NCBI GenBank assembly: GCA_040772885.1
Contig: JAXGXF010000008.1
Span: 38,644-102,643 of the forward strand
Direction of reading: 5' to 3'
Source of the DNA: Pullichristensenella sp002068815
GTDB taxonomy: Bacteria > Bacillota > Clostridia > Christensenellales > Aristaeellaceae
DNA length: 64,000 nt
The notes under the pieces were generated by a model. The model saw only the letters and a program-made list of their open reading frames with translations. It made no database searches and was not told the DNA's origin. How positions within the stretch are numbered: position 1 is the stretch's first letter; every line of letters starts with the position of its first letter. A program made the position numbers and the translations under genes. Positions 29,899 through 43,400 of the stretch are shown here, one piece after another.

Positions 29899-31359
29899 AT
29901 GTCCGCGGAGAGAAACGGAAAAAAGAAGCCTATTTTGAGGATCATCTCGCTCGCGCTGGTCATCACGCTGCTGTGCTCGGTGGTCGCCACGCGGTTTGAC
30001 GAGATTTCCCGCTTCGTAAGCGTCATCGCCGAGGACGACCCGCTCTCCAGAATCTACTCGATCCTCCAGGGCGAGATATCGGAGCCCAAGACCTACGACG
30101 ACTACTATCAGCTGGCGAGCATCGCCATCGGAAAGGGCGAATACGAGCAGGCGCTCGAGCACCTCGAAAAGTGCGCGGAGCTGGCCGAGGAGGGCGACAC
30201 CGCGGCGCTTACCGACCTGTCGCTCAAGAAGGCCTCGCTTTACATGCTGATGCAGGACTATGACAGCGCGCTTCCGGCCTTGGAAAGCGCGCTTTCGCTT
30301 GACCCCGCGTCCTCGCAGGCGCTGCTGCTGCGGGCGCAGATCGAGCTCGACCGCGAGGAGTTTTTGCCCGCGGCGCGCGACATGGAGAGCTACCTCGAGC
30401 TCGTGCCGGAGGATGTGTCGCTGCGCGCGACGCTCGCGCAGGTCTACGAGCAGCTCGGGCGCTTTGTGGACGCCTCCGAGTGCTACGAGGCGATCTACGC
30501 GCTGCGCCCCGAGGACCCGAGCTACCGGCTGAACGCGTTGCGCTGCCTGTTCCTCGCGGGCAGCTACGAGGAGGCGCTCGCCGGCTTCGACGCGTTTCTC
30601 GGGGATTCGACAGAACAGACTCCGGTCCAATCGACCGAAGTCGGGGAAGAACTCCCGGCCGCGACCGAGCCCGCGGACGCGGAGGCGAGCGAAGCGCCGG
30701 GGGCCGCGGCGCCCGCCAAGGATTCGCTGAAGGCAACCGCGTACTTCCTGCGCGCCGCGTGCAAGACGCAGCTGACCCGGTATGAGGAGGCGGCCGCGGA
30801 CTTTGAGAGCGCGATCCTCTACGGCTACGACGAGGCGATGTGCCTCGAGCAGCTCGTGACGAACCACTACGCCGAGGAGAACTTCGAGGCCGCGCTCGAG
30901 GCCGGCGAGCGGCTGCTCGCGCTCAACAGCGCGTCGACCGCGCTCGACACGCTCTACCAGCGCATGGGCGTCGCGGCGATGTCCCTGGAGCGGTACGAAG
31001 AGGCCGTCGGCTACCTGACGAAGTCGATCGAGGCGAACCCGGAATTGATCGGCAACGCCTACTACCGCGGCGTCAGCCTGCTCGCGCTCGAGCGCCAGCA
31101 GGAGGCGATCGAGGACTTCACCCGGTCGATCGAACAGGGCTACCTCGTGCAGTTCTGCTACTACAACCGCGGCGTCTGCCACGTGCAGCTGCTCGACTAC
31201 GAGAGCGCGCTCGACGACATGGAGGCGACGCTCACGAGCGGCGACGAGAAGTCTTTGAAGGACGCCGCCACGAACATACTCTGGCAGCTCGCGCAGTACT
31301 ACGAAAACCAGAAACTCGCCGCAAATCAGGGGATCGAGGCCGAGCAGATCATCGAGTGA
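29899..31359 (+). CDS. membrane-anchored TPR-repeat protein
   Basis: A 486-residue protein with a single N-terminal membrane helix (about 12-28, RIISLALVITLLCSVV) and, beyond it, about nine to ten tetratricopeptide repeats (YYQLASIAIGKGEYEQALEHL and following units), broken once by a Glu/Ala/Pro-rich insert (about 230-275). TPR arrays bind protein partners. GCAAGGAGGC precedes ATG 29899; upstream in-frame codons lack a ribosome binding site. It lies 50 bases before the giant protein gene with no terminator between, so it may be co-transcribed and could assist that protein's export or assembly. That is an inference. Confidence 0.85.
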   Translation: MSAERNGKKKPILRIISLALVITLLCSVVATRFDEISRFVSVIAEDDPLSRIYSILQGEISEPKTYDDYYQLASIAIGKGEYEQALEHLEKCAELAEEGDTAALTDLSLKKASLYMLMQDYDSALPALESALSLDPASSQALLLRAQIELDREEFLPAARDMESYLELVPEDVSLRATLAQVYEQLGRFVDASECYEAIYALRPEDPSYRLNALRCLFLAGSYEEALAGFDAFLGDSTEQTPVQSTEVGEELPAATEPADAEASEAPGAAAPAKDSLKATAYFLRAACKTQLTRYEEAAADFESAILYGYDEAMCLEQLVTNHYAEENFEAALEAGERLLALNSASTALDTLYQRMGVAAMSLERYEEAVGYLTKSIEANPELIGNAYYRGVSLLALERQQEAIEDFTRSIEQGYLVQFCYYNRGVCHVQLLDYESALDDMEATLTSGDEKSLKDAATNILWQLAQYYENQKLAANQGIEAEQIIE

Positions 31360-31409
31360 TCCCGGGCACTCTCGAGTAACCCCGCGACCGTTGGGGGAGG
31401 GTCCGCACC

Positions 31410-34400
31410 ATGAAGAGGCTGTTGAAGCAAGAGAAGCGGTGCATGCGGCGGCTGACCAAGAACGGCGTAAGCCTGGTCTGCCTCGCGCTGATGTTCGCGC
31501 TGATGGTGGGCATGCTGCTCGGCGCGTCCGGAGGGACGATTGCGATTTCCTCCAAGGCGTCCGCCGAGACAGTGCAAACGGACTCTCCTCCTCCGGAACC
31601 TTCCGGCGGCTTGTCTTCCGGCGGCTCCGGATCGCAGCCCGAAGGGGAGGCACCTCTCATCGAGGAGGAGACCCCCGAGGAGGAAGTCCCCGAGGAGGAA
31701 GTCCCCGAGGAGGAAGTCCCCGAGGAGGAGACCCCCGAGGAGGAAGTCCCCGAGGAGGAGATTCCCGAGGAGGAAGTCCCCGAGGAGGAAGTCCCCGAGG
31801 AGGAGACCCCCGAGGAGGAAGTCCCCGAGGAGACCCCCGAAAAGGAAGAAGACGATGCGCTTCCGGAGGAGGAGCTTCTTCCGTCCGGCCCCGCGCCGGG
31901 AAGCGGCAATTCCGGGAGCACCGGAGAACCGACCGAAGTCTTGGAATCCGAAGGCGAGCCCGATCCCGAGGGCGAACTGCCCGAAGAACAGCCCGAGGGC
32001 GAGCAGACCGAACAGCAGCCCGAGGGAGAACCCGAAGGCGAACCCGGGGATGAGATTCCGGAAGAAGAGCAGAGCGGCGGCCTGACCGAGGACCTTCTCC
32101 CGTCCGGGCTCGCTCCGGACGGCGGCGACGGGGCGGACGGCGGCGGAATCTCCGCCGAGCCGATGTCGGCCGGCCTCTCGAACGGCCCGATGATGATGAG
32201 CGCGCTCGGCGCGGAGGAGCCGATGCTGATGGGCGCGCTGGACGAGCCGATCGGGTCGGGCGACGTCGTCGAGGCCTACGCGATCCCCGCCGGCAAGGCG
32301 TACATAAAGGAGATCGGCGCGGACATCTCCTACGCGAACGACGCGACGAACAACGCGATCACAAACGCGCTGAAGGACGCGCTGACCTACATAAAGAGCC
32401 TCTACCAGGAGCCCGGAACCCCGAGCGAGAAGACGGCGACGATCGTCGTCGGAAACGGCGTCTACCAAAACGGCCTGAGCATCGCGGGCAGCGACGCCGA
32501 CACAGTGCTCAAGAACCTGATCGACGAGATCCTCGGCCTCAGCGGGGCGGACAGCGCGAGCACCATGCGGCTCAACATCGTCGCCGAGGACGCGATCGAC
32601 GAGGGCGGCAACATCCACGAAAACGGCGCGGGCGGCGCGCAGCTCGAGGGCGACGTGAAGGTCGAGTTCGAGGGGCTGAACGTCGTGCTCGCCGGGCTCT
32701 ATTTTTCCACGCGCGGCCTCATCAACGTCAACGGCGCCGAGAGCTTTAGCTTCTACGGCACGACGCAGGACGACGTCGTGGACCTTGAGCTCAGCAACGT
32801 CGAAAAGGAGATCGTCGTGCGCACGGGCGCGGGCGACGACAAGGTCAGCGTCAAGGTCACGAAGAAGCCGACCGTCAAGGCCCAGATAGACCTGCAGGAG
32901 GGCTATCAGCAGGCGTTCCAGTCGCTCACGAGCCTGACCTCCGCGGAATTCGCCGCGCTCCCGACCGAGATTCAGAATGCCATCACCACGATCATCAACA
33001 ACATAGACGACCTGGTGCTCGATCCCTCGCTCGATCTTGAGCCCATCGCAATCGACATCGACTTAGGCCTCGGAAACGACCTGGCCGAGTTCAAGCTCAT
33101 CGACTCGACCGATCTCAAGCTCGGCACGCCGAACATCGAGTTGGGTACGATCAGCTACGGCTTCGGCATAGACCTCGGCGCCGCGGACGTGTCGATCGCG
33201 GGCGGCGCGGGGAGCGACAGGATTTCGATCTCCGGCGGGCGCTCGCTGAGCCTCGCGCAGGAGGTAATAAAGTTCCTCGTCGACCACATCTCTGCGCTCG
33301 ACCTCGACTGCCCCGAGACGACGCTTACCCTCGTTGGCGGCGCGGGCGACGATGTGCTGACCGTCGACATGACCGCGGCGTTTTCGACCCTGGGCGGCAT
33401 CTCGACCGACGTCATCGGCGACGCGGGCTTCGACCGGCTGCACCTGACCGGCAAGCTCAACAAGCACAGGGACGTCGCCGAGCGGATCACCGCCCGGATG
33501 CTCACGAGTTCCGTCGAGATCTCCATCGAGGCGCTCGCCGAGATCACGCTCCTGGGCGACATCGCGGGCGACCTGCTCTCGCTGGGCTTCGAGCGGCAGT
33601 TCGACATCGCGGCCGTCGGCGTCGACGCGTTCACGGACGAGCTCGAGAACAAGCGCACGATCAAGCTCGAGGGCGAGGCCCTGACCGCCGAGGCGCTCCC
33701 GTTTACGAACTATGAGATCGTCGGCTACGGCTCGAAGGGCGAGGAGGGCGACGCCTACCGCACGGTCGACTTTGAATCCGCGCTGACGATTCCCGCGGGC
33801 GGCGTGCTGCTCACGAACATCATCGCCGAGGCCGCGGACGAGGCGGGCCGCATCGAGATCATGAAGCTCGCCGCGCCCGGCCTGAACGTCGTGATCCTGG
33901 GCGGCCACATCGAGATCACCGGCGGCGTGACCGGCAAAAACGTGCTCGTGCACGCGGTCGGCACCGACGACGTGGTCGTCGGGGGAGAGCTCCAAATCGT
34001 CGACGACGACACCTCGGAGGACGATCTGTCCGTCGGAGTGGGCCTCTACGAGGCGAAGAGCGAGCGGAAGATCGAGATTTCGGCGCTTGGCAGGATCGTC
34101 GCCGCCGAGGCGATCGACGTGCTCGCGAGCCTGAAGCTCGACAAGGGCTTTATGCCGATCCCGGACATAGTGCCGATCGATTTCGATCCGTTTATTTTGA
34201 AGATCGGCAACGCCGTCGTCGACGTTCGGGGGCAGCTCGTCGCCGGGGGTTCGATCCGCGCGGCGAGCGAGCTCAAGATCGACATCGAGGCGACGAACGG
34301 CATGCTGAAGGTCGTCGTGCCGCTCGCCGTCGGCATCGCCGTGGGAAGCTCGACCGTGACCGTGTCCGGCAGCGCGAAGATCGACGCCGGCGCGGGCGCC

Positions 34401-37400
34401 GTGCTCGACGCGCTGTCCGATACGCGCGTGTACGCGGAGGCCCCCGGCGGGAGCCTGAAGTTCGCGATCGCGCTCGCGGTCGCGGCGATCGACACCCGCG
34501 TCACCGTCCGGGACAGCGCGCGGATCGAGGCGGACACAAGCGCCCACCTCGTCGCGAACAGCTACGTCCGCTCCTCCGCGGTCTCGGCGGGCAAGCCGCC
34601 GAACATACTGAACGTCAAGGCGCAGTCCGGCGTATTCATCGCGGCGGGCTTCGTCGACAATGACACCTCGGTCGAAATCCTCGACAGCGCGAGCGTGAAG
34701 GCGCTGGGGGGCGAGCTGCGGCTCGACTCGACCTCGCGCGTCTATGCGGACACGATCTCCGTGTGCATCCCCTCCGACAAGGACGCCGAGGGCAAGGTCT
34801 CCGCGACGAAGGCGATGGGCTTCGTCCAGAAGCTGCTGGGCGTCAAGCTCAACATCACGGGGACGCTGAAGAACATCGTGACCGGCGCGAGCATGCAGGA
34901 CACGCTCAAGAACGCGGTCAAGCCCGCGGAGCCGGAGCAGTCCTCGAAGCAGTTCATGGGCGCGCTCGCGCTCGGGTACATCGAGAACAACAACGCGGCC
35001 AGGATCAACACCAGCGGCGCGGTCGTCGCGGGCGGCGCGCTCAAGGTGCTCGCGCGCGGCGAGACGGCCTCGAACATGCGCGCGGACGGCTCGCTCTACA
35101 AGACGCCGCCGCTGCTGCCCGGCGGCGGAACCCCCGAGGACGCCCCGAAGAAGGCGTTCGGCGTCGCGATCGGCGTGCACGTGTTCAACCACGACAACGC
35201 CGCGGAGATATTGAAGGGTTCGATCGCGGCGAACGGGCTCAAGGTCGACGCGGACATGGGCTTCACCGCCGCCTCGGACGTCGTCAAGGCCGGCCACGTG
35301 CCGGAGACGGCGGAGTTCGGGCTCGCCGGCGCGATCGCCGTGCACCTGGTCAAGACCGTCAACAGCTCGCTGATCGGCAAGGGCGCGACCTACGCGATCG
35401 GCGGCGGCTCCGTGCAGTCGAGCTCCTCCGGCCGCGGCAGCTACGTAACCGTCGGCGACGCGTCCGGCAAGCGCGCGCGCAACAGCTTCTCGGTCGGCGG
35501 CATCACGATACCGCTCGCGCCCGCGAACAGCTCGACGTCGGATTCGAAGGGCATCGGCGCGGGCATCGCGGTCGCGCTCGTCGGCATCGACGTGACGGCC
35601 GAGATCGAGGACGGCGTGAACTTCGGAGCCGCCGCGCTGCAGTCCGCGCTCGTCAGCGCGAAGTATACGGGCACCGAGCACGTCGAGGCGGGCGCGGGAG
35701 CGGCCGGCGGCAAGGCGATCGTGCCGGTGCTGGCGCTCTCTGTCGGCGGCGTGTACGCCAAGGCGTATCTCGGAACATCCACGCAGGGCCTGAACCTCGC
35801 GGGGGACCTCAAGGTCGCCGCCAATTCGAGCGTCACCCGCAAGATGCAGGTGGACGCGGCCGCGGTCGGGACCGGCGTGGGCTTCGGCGGCGCGTTCGGC
35901 GTCGCGATACTCAACGACTCCGCCGAGGCGTCGCTCATGCGCGGCGCGGCGGCCGCGAGCGTGGCCGTCGATGCGTCGTCGATCAGCCGCTTTACGCAGA
36001 AGGTGCTCGCGAGCGCGAAGGGCGCGGCGCCCGCGCCCAGCCCGAACGCGCCTCCGGGCCAGATGCCTGCAAACCCGCCCGCCGGCACGCAGGACGACTA
36101 CGACAACGCGATCAAGAACGGCAAGGACGGCGACCTCCCGCTCGACGAGAACGGCGACGACATGCGCGCGCTGTTCAACGAGGGCGAGGCCGACAAGCTG
36201 GCCGACAAGAACACGCAGACGGCCAAGGACATGTCGGAGAAGATCAACACGAAGAACGTGAACACCGACACCGTCACCGCCGCGGCGAACGGCCGCCCGA
36301 AGGCGCAGACGAACGAGGGGAGCATACAGGTCGCGGCGGCGCTTGCGCTGAACATCCAGAAGAACACCTCGAGCGCCGAAATCGGCGACGGCGTGGCGGT
36401 CACAGCGACCGGCGACGTCAAGGTGACCTCGCTTGTCGACACCGACGCGGTCATCTGCGCGAGCGCGAGCGCGACGAACTCGACGACCGGCGTCGGCGTC
36501 GGCGTCGCGATCAACTACGTCCGCTACAAAAACACCGCCTATATGGGCGCGGCGTCCGTCCGCGCGAAGTCCTTGACGGTCAAGGCCGACATACTCGAGG
36601 CTCAGCAAAAGAAGACCGTCGAGGAGATCTTCGCGAGCCTCATGAAGTTCTTCGCCGACGTGCAGGGCAGGAACCTGCTGCTCAACGCCCTGTTGTCCGC
36701 AAAGGGCAAGTCGAGCCTCGAGGAGCTGCTCGCAACCGACCCGGCGTTCGCGGCGGAGTACGCAAAGCTCGGCGCGGACGACAAGGCGGCCGTCTCGAAG
36801 CTCGTGCTCGACATGCTCGTCGCGCAGTTCAAGGACGAGAAGCTCGACACCGCGGGCGCGGTGGGCGGCGCGCTCGCCGAGAGCGTCGTCGACGCGTTCG
36901 TCGCAAAGCTGACCGACCCGGACTTCCTGCTGAGCCTGTTCACCGGCGGCGGGAAGGCGAAGTTCGAGGAGCTCGCCGCGCAGTACGGGCTGACCGGGCG
37001 CGTCGCGATACAGCGCATACGCGATATGGTCGTCGCCGCGCTGAACGTCAAGTTCGGCAACCCCGGCGAGCTCGACGGCGTCGGAAACCTGTTCTCGACG
37101 TCCGCGATCTCGGGCGTCGGCGCGTCGAACGTCGGCATCGCCGGCTCCGCCGCGATCGCCATCATCAACGGCGAGACCGCGGCGACGATCGCCGGAAAGG
37201 CCGTGCTCCCGGCGGACGCGGACATCGTGGTCGACGGCGTCGTGACGATCTCCGCCGAGGCCGCGCAGAAGATCTACACGACGGCGAGCGCCTCCGCCGA
37301 CAAGAACGGCATGGCGCAGAAGAACAAGGACGGCAAGGGCGACTCCGGCGGCAAGTCCGTCGGCGTCGGCGCGTCCGCGGCGATCTCGACGGTCGACATG

Positions 37401-40400
37401 CGCTGCGAGGCGATTTTGGGCGAGAGGCGATTCGTCGAGGCCGACGCGCTGACGGTGCTTTCGGAGCTTCGCAGCGACATCGACGCCGTGTCCGTCGCCG
37501 GCAGCGACCCGATCGCGCGCAGGGACAACGTCGCGGTCACGACGCCCCAGATCGGCGGCGTCTCGACGCTCCCGCAGAACAACACCTCGCACAAGGACAT
37601 CTCCGTCGACGCGTCGGTCGCGCTGTCGATGATCGACAACATCGTGCACGCGTTCGTCGGCTCCGGCGCGAAGCTCGCGCTCGACGGCGGCAATATCATT
37701 GAAACGAAGACCGAGCTCTCGCCGGGCGCGCTCGAGAGGGTCAACCTGTGGCTGCGCGCGTACCAGCGCGGCCAGACGAGCGCGGCGTCGTCGGGCTTTG
37801 CGATCGGCGGGCAGGCCGCCGTCGGCGCGGCGATTGCCATAAACCTCGAGAACTCCGACGTCAAGGCGTCGTTCCTGGGAAGCGCCGTCGTCAAGGGAAT
37901 CGCGAAGGTCGAGGCGAAGACGCTCAACGAGGACGAGGCGATCGCGCTCGCGACCGTCGTCGGCGCGAGCCTCGACCGATATCTGGCGAAGATGCGCAGC
38001 CTGTTTCGGATGCTCAGCCTCAACGAGACGCTCCCGACCGGCGGTCTCAACGCCTCGATCGTCGCGAAGCTCAACAAGTTCGCCGGCCCCGCGATGCAGA
38101 CCGGCGGAAGCGCGATATCGGGCCTGCCGCTGTTGCCGACCCTGATGCAGCGGCTCAACATCAATCTGCCGACCAACCCGGCGGGCTCCGGCTCCGCGGG
38201 GGGCGCGATCGGCAAGGCCGGGGAGAACGCGAACGGCGCGACCGGGCAGCAGACGAACCAGGACGGGCAGAACGGCCAGAAGATCAACATCGCGGCAGCG
38301 GCGGCCGTCAACGTGACCGAGCACATCGCGACCGCGGAGGTCGCCGGGACGATCTCCTGCGAGGAGCTCGAGGTCACGGCCGAGAACCGCGCGAACTACC
38401 GCACCGTCGGAACCGGCGCGGCGGTCACGCCGATGGAGTCGAACAGCAACAACATCTCGATCGGCGTCGCGGTGTCCGTCAACGACAACGAGGCGAACGC
38501 GCTCGTGTCCGGAGACCTGACCGCGAAGGGCAACGAAGCGACGCCCAAGGACGACGGCCGCGTGCGCATTACCTCGACGCTCACGCAGAACATGGACGGC
38601 AAGTACCTGGGACTCCTGGGCGCGCAGGGCATCGCCGGCAGCGTCGCCGGCAGCGGCGGCAAGGTCGGCTTCGCAGGCGCGGTCGCGATACTGGTCGCGA
38701 AGGCGCGCGCAAACGCGACGATCGCGGCGGACGCCATCATCCGGGGCGGCGACGTCTCGGTCGGCGCCGTCGACAAGTCGAAGCTCGCGGTCCGCGCCGG
38801 GGCGGTCACGATCGGCGGCGCGCAGGCGGGCATCGGCGCGTCGTTCGCGCTGATCTACGCCGAAAACAGCCTGATCGCGAGCGTCGGAAGCCGCGCGAGG
38901 GTCACGGCCAAAAGCCTGAAGGTCACCGCGCAAAAGCAGCCCGTCGACGCGAGCGACTACAAGTTCCCCTTCGGCTGGGACGCGCTGTTCACGGTCAACG
39001 TGGAGGAGGCGTCCAGGAAGGGCCTCATCAACATCAACACGAAGGAAAAGACCGGCGGCATCATCGGCGTCGACGTCGCGATCGGCGCGGACGACCTCCT
39101 GAAGGTCATCGACACGCTGAACTACCTCGCGTCCGTCAGCTACTACGCAGAGGCGATCGCCGGCGCGATCGCCGCCGGGCAGGACGCGAAGGTCGCGATT
39201 GCGGGCTCGGTCGCGATGCTGTTTACCCAGAGCCGTACCGAGGCCTCGATCGGCGACCACGCGCTGATTGCGCTCGACGGCGGCGACGCGGAGGTCAGCG
39301 CGGCCTCGAAGACGAACGCGCGGATCATCGGCGGCGCGATCGGGGCGACGAAGGGCAAGGTCGGCGCGGGGGTAAACATCGCTTCGGTGTCCGACCGCGA
39401 CGAGATCTTCGCGAGCATCGGGGACGATTCGGCGATCTCGGGCGCGAAGGACGTGCTCGTCGGCGCGAAGGCGGACCGCGATCTGCTGGCCGTGACCATC
39501 GCCGCGGGCGCGACGGGCGAGTCCGGCGGCGCGGCGCTCGGCGGCGGCATCAATGTCATCGTCACCGGCAGCGACGTGCGCGCGGATGTCGGAAAGCGCG
39601 TCCATGTCGCCGCGTCCGGCATCTTCGCGGCGCAGGCCGAGAACCTGTCCGACCTGACGCTTATCTCGACTTCGCTGGCGTTCTCGACGAACGGCGCGGC
39701 GCTGGGCGGCACCGTGGCCGTCATCGTCGCGGAGAACAACACGCAGGCGACCGTCGGCGACTATGCCGAGATCACCGCGGGCGGCGACGTGCTCGTCAAG
39801 GCCGTGAGCGATGAGAAGCTGCTGAACGTCCTGGCCTCGCTCTCCGGCTCCGCGGGCGACCCGCTGACCGTCGCCGGGACGATCGGCGTATTGGTCTCGC
39901 AGTCCGAGACCCGCGCCGAGGTCGGGAGCCGCGCGAAGCTCCGCGCGACCGCCGGCAGCGTGTCGATCCTCGCGGACGGCGAGGTCAAGCAGGTCGTCGT
40001 GCTCGCGGCCGTGACCGGCGGAACCGGCAAGGCCGCGGTCGGCGCGACGGTCAATGTAAACGTGTTTGAGCACAAGGTGCTCGCGCTCGTCGGCGAGCAT
40101 GCAGAGCTGATCGCGGACGCGGTCGAGGCGGGCAGAAACGTCGTCATCCTGGCGACCGCGGGCGACCAGACGATCATCGTGACCGTCGCCGGCGGCATGA
40201 CCAGCGGAAACGTCGGCATCGCTGGCGCGATCCCGGTCATCGTGAGCCAGTCGTCCGTGCGCGCGGGCCTCGGCGGTTTCGCGAAGGCCTATGCGGGCGA
40301 TTCGGTCGTCATCTACGCGGAGCTGATCACCGGCCTCTACGACGTCGCCGGCGGCATCGCCATCGGCAGCACCGCGGGCGTCGGCATCACCGCGAGCACG

Positions 40401-43400
40401 GCGGTGCTCAACAACACCGTCGAGGCGCTCGTCGGCGACTCGGCGCAGCTGATCGCGCACGCGGCGGCCTCGTCCGAGCACGGGCTGAGCGCGGGCGTCC
40501 AGCTTCCGAACCGCACCGATCGGCGCAGGGGCGTCATCGTCCGCGCGAGCGCGGAGAACCGCATATTGCTCGCGTCGATGAGCGGCGGGGGAGCGGGCAC
40601 CGCGGGCGTCTCGGGCGTCGTCAACACGCTCGTCGACAAGAACACCGTGCGCGCGGTCGTCGGAAACAGCGTGAAGATCATCTCCGGCTACGAGGAGACC
40701 GAGGGCGGGGAGGCCGGCGACGAGACCGGCGCGGACGCGGAGGTCGCCGTCGAAGCGGAGGACGACTCAGAGCTATACAACCTTGCCGGCGCCGTGGCCG
40801 TCGGGGGCACGGCGGGCGTCGGCGGGACGATCGTCGTCATGGTGTACGACAAAGTGCTCGAGGCGCTTATCGGCGGCCTCGGGTCGGTCAGGGCGACCGG
40901 CGACGTCTCCGCCTCGGCGGCCTCCGAGGACACGGTGCTGCTGCTCGCGCTGAGCTTCGGCGGCGGCGGCACGGCCGCGGTGTCGGTCGGCGCGAGCGCG
41001 CTCGTGTTCCAGAACAGGGTCACCGCGGGACTGGGCGGCGCGATCCGCGCCGGAGGCGACATCTCGATCGGGGCCATCGGACGCAACGACATATTCAACA
41101 TCGCGGCGGCGTTTGCCGGCGCGGGCACGGCCGCGGTCACGCCGGTCGGCGTCGTGACCTATTGCGAGGGAAAGACGAAGGCCGTCGTCGGCGCGGGCGC
41201 GGATTTCGAGGCCGCCGGGAAGTTCACGCTCACGGCCGATTCGAAGGAGTTCATCACCGCCGACGCCGCGGGCGTCGCGGGCTCGGGCACGGCCGCCGTC
41301 TCCGGCACCGTGGACATTCTGATCTCGAAGCAGACGACCGAGGCGCTGACCGAGGCCAACGCGAGGATCACCGCCGGCGCGATCACCGTCCGCGCGGAGG
41401 ACGGCCTCGATGCGTTCATGGTCGTCGGAACCGTCGCGGTCAGCGGGGAAGCCGCGGTCGGCGTGACGGCAATCGTCAGCGTGCTTCGCAACACGACGAC
41501 CGCCGGCTTCGGCGCGGGCAGCCGGATCAAGAGCCTGACGGGGGACATCGCGATCGCTGCGAAGTCCGACCGCAACGTCGGCGCCTACGCGGCGACGGCA
41601 GGGGTCGGCGGGGGCGCAGCGGGCGTCGCGGCGACGATCATGGTGACGGTCGTCGGCGGGAAGCTGACGAAGGACACCTCCGACGCCCTTTCGAAGGGCT
41701 TCAACTCCGAGAGCTTCATGAGTACCGCGTTCGGCGCGGGGCACGCATCCGCGGGCGGCTACCGGCAGAATACGGCGGCCGGCACGGGCCGGGCGCTTGA
41801 GGGCGACGGCGTCAAGCTGTCGGACGCGAAGGTCGGCAAGGACGGCAAGTTCGACGGCGAGAGCGGCTATCGCAGCGGCGATCTGGATAGCGACGAAAAG
41901 GGCGACGCGGGAGAGCGAGGCGGGGACCAGGAGATCGACGAGACGAAGAACGAGGACATCTCGGCGGCCGGAAACCTCGGCGCGGCGAAGCCCGATTACG
42001 ACCCGATGGACAGCATCGGCGCCTACATTGGAGCCGGCGCGACGGTCGACTCGAAGCGCGACATCAAGATCACGGCCTGCGACAACCTGATCGCGGACAT
42101 GTTCACCGGCACGGTCGCCGGCGGCTTCTACGCGGGCGTCGGCATCGGCGTCGCGGTCGGCGTGCTCTACTCGAACGTGCTCGCCTATGTCGAGGACGGC
42201 GCCGCGCTCAGCGCCGGCGGCGACATCGAGGTATCGGCGAGGGCGGGCTCGACGCCGGTTCCGGACGGGGAGGCCGGCCGCGCGGACGACCTCAAGAACG
42301 TGTTTACAGGCGATTCCTCGGTCAACCTGACCGACCGGACGATCCGCGCGATCTCGGTCACCGGCTCGGCCGGGATAGCGGGCGTCTCCGGCGCCGTCGC
42401 CGCGATCGCCGTCCATTCGAACGTGTTCGCCTATATCGAGGGCGACGTGACCCGGGCCGACAACCTGACCGTCAAGGCGGTCAGCGAATACCCGCTGTGC
42501 CTCGCGGCGACGCTCGCCGTCTCCGGCGGCATCGTGGGCGTCGGCGCCTCCGTCGCGATCGTGCTGGTCAGCGGCAATTCGAAGGCCTCGATCGCGGGCG
42601 ACGCGTCCGTCGCCGTCGGCGGAAAGGTCTCGGTCAGGACCGTGCTCAACATGAGCGCGCTGACCGGCGCGGCCGCGTTCGCGGCGGGCGGAGTCGGCGT
42701 CAACGGCGCGGTCTCGCTGGCGGTCAACCGCACGCGCGCGGACACGTTCGTCGGGCAGGGCGTACGGCTCGGCGCGGCGGAGCTGCTCGTCGATGCGGAT
42801 GTCGATTCGCACGCGAAGGCGTACATACTCGGCGTCGCGCTCGGCGGCGGCCTGGCGGCGAACCTCTCGGCAGGGATCGCGATCGTCGCCCCGACGGTCC
42901 TCACCTACATCGGCGAGACCCCCGGCGACCGCGAGGACGCGGACGGCGCGGCGATCGGCTCCAAGGGCCAGGTCACGGCCCCGAAGGTCATTGTGAAGAA
43001 CGACGTGACCTCGACCGCGCGCACGTCGATCCTGACGCTGTCGGCCAGTGCGCTCGGGATCAGCGGAAACGTGCTGCTGGTGTTCAACAGGACCGACGCG
43101 GTCGCGGGCATCGCGGGCGCGAACGTCGACGCGGCGACGAGCATTTTGATCGATGCGTTCATGCACTCCACCGCGGAGTCGAAGCTCGCGGCGGCCGCGG
43201 CCGGCAGCGTCACGATCGGCTTCTCGGTCAGCTACGTCCACCTGCGCTCGAGCAACCAGGCGCTGATCGACACGACCGGCGCGGCCGTGTCCGCGCCGAT
43301 CATCGGCGTGTACGCGGGCCGTTCGGACAACCGCAACACCGCGTCCGCCGCGGCGCACGCCGTGACGGGCAACGTCGGCATGATGACCTTCGGCCTGAAC

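Noticed and set aside
33063..40481. A 2,472-codon open frame on the minus strand, and similar ones at 40773-43613, 43647-45866, 47952-50327 and 51117-55685
   Set aside because: They lie antisense to the giant gene and are rich in Arg, Asp, Val and His as expected of shadows of GC3-rich codons. They have no family signatures or ribosome binding sites.
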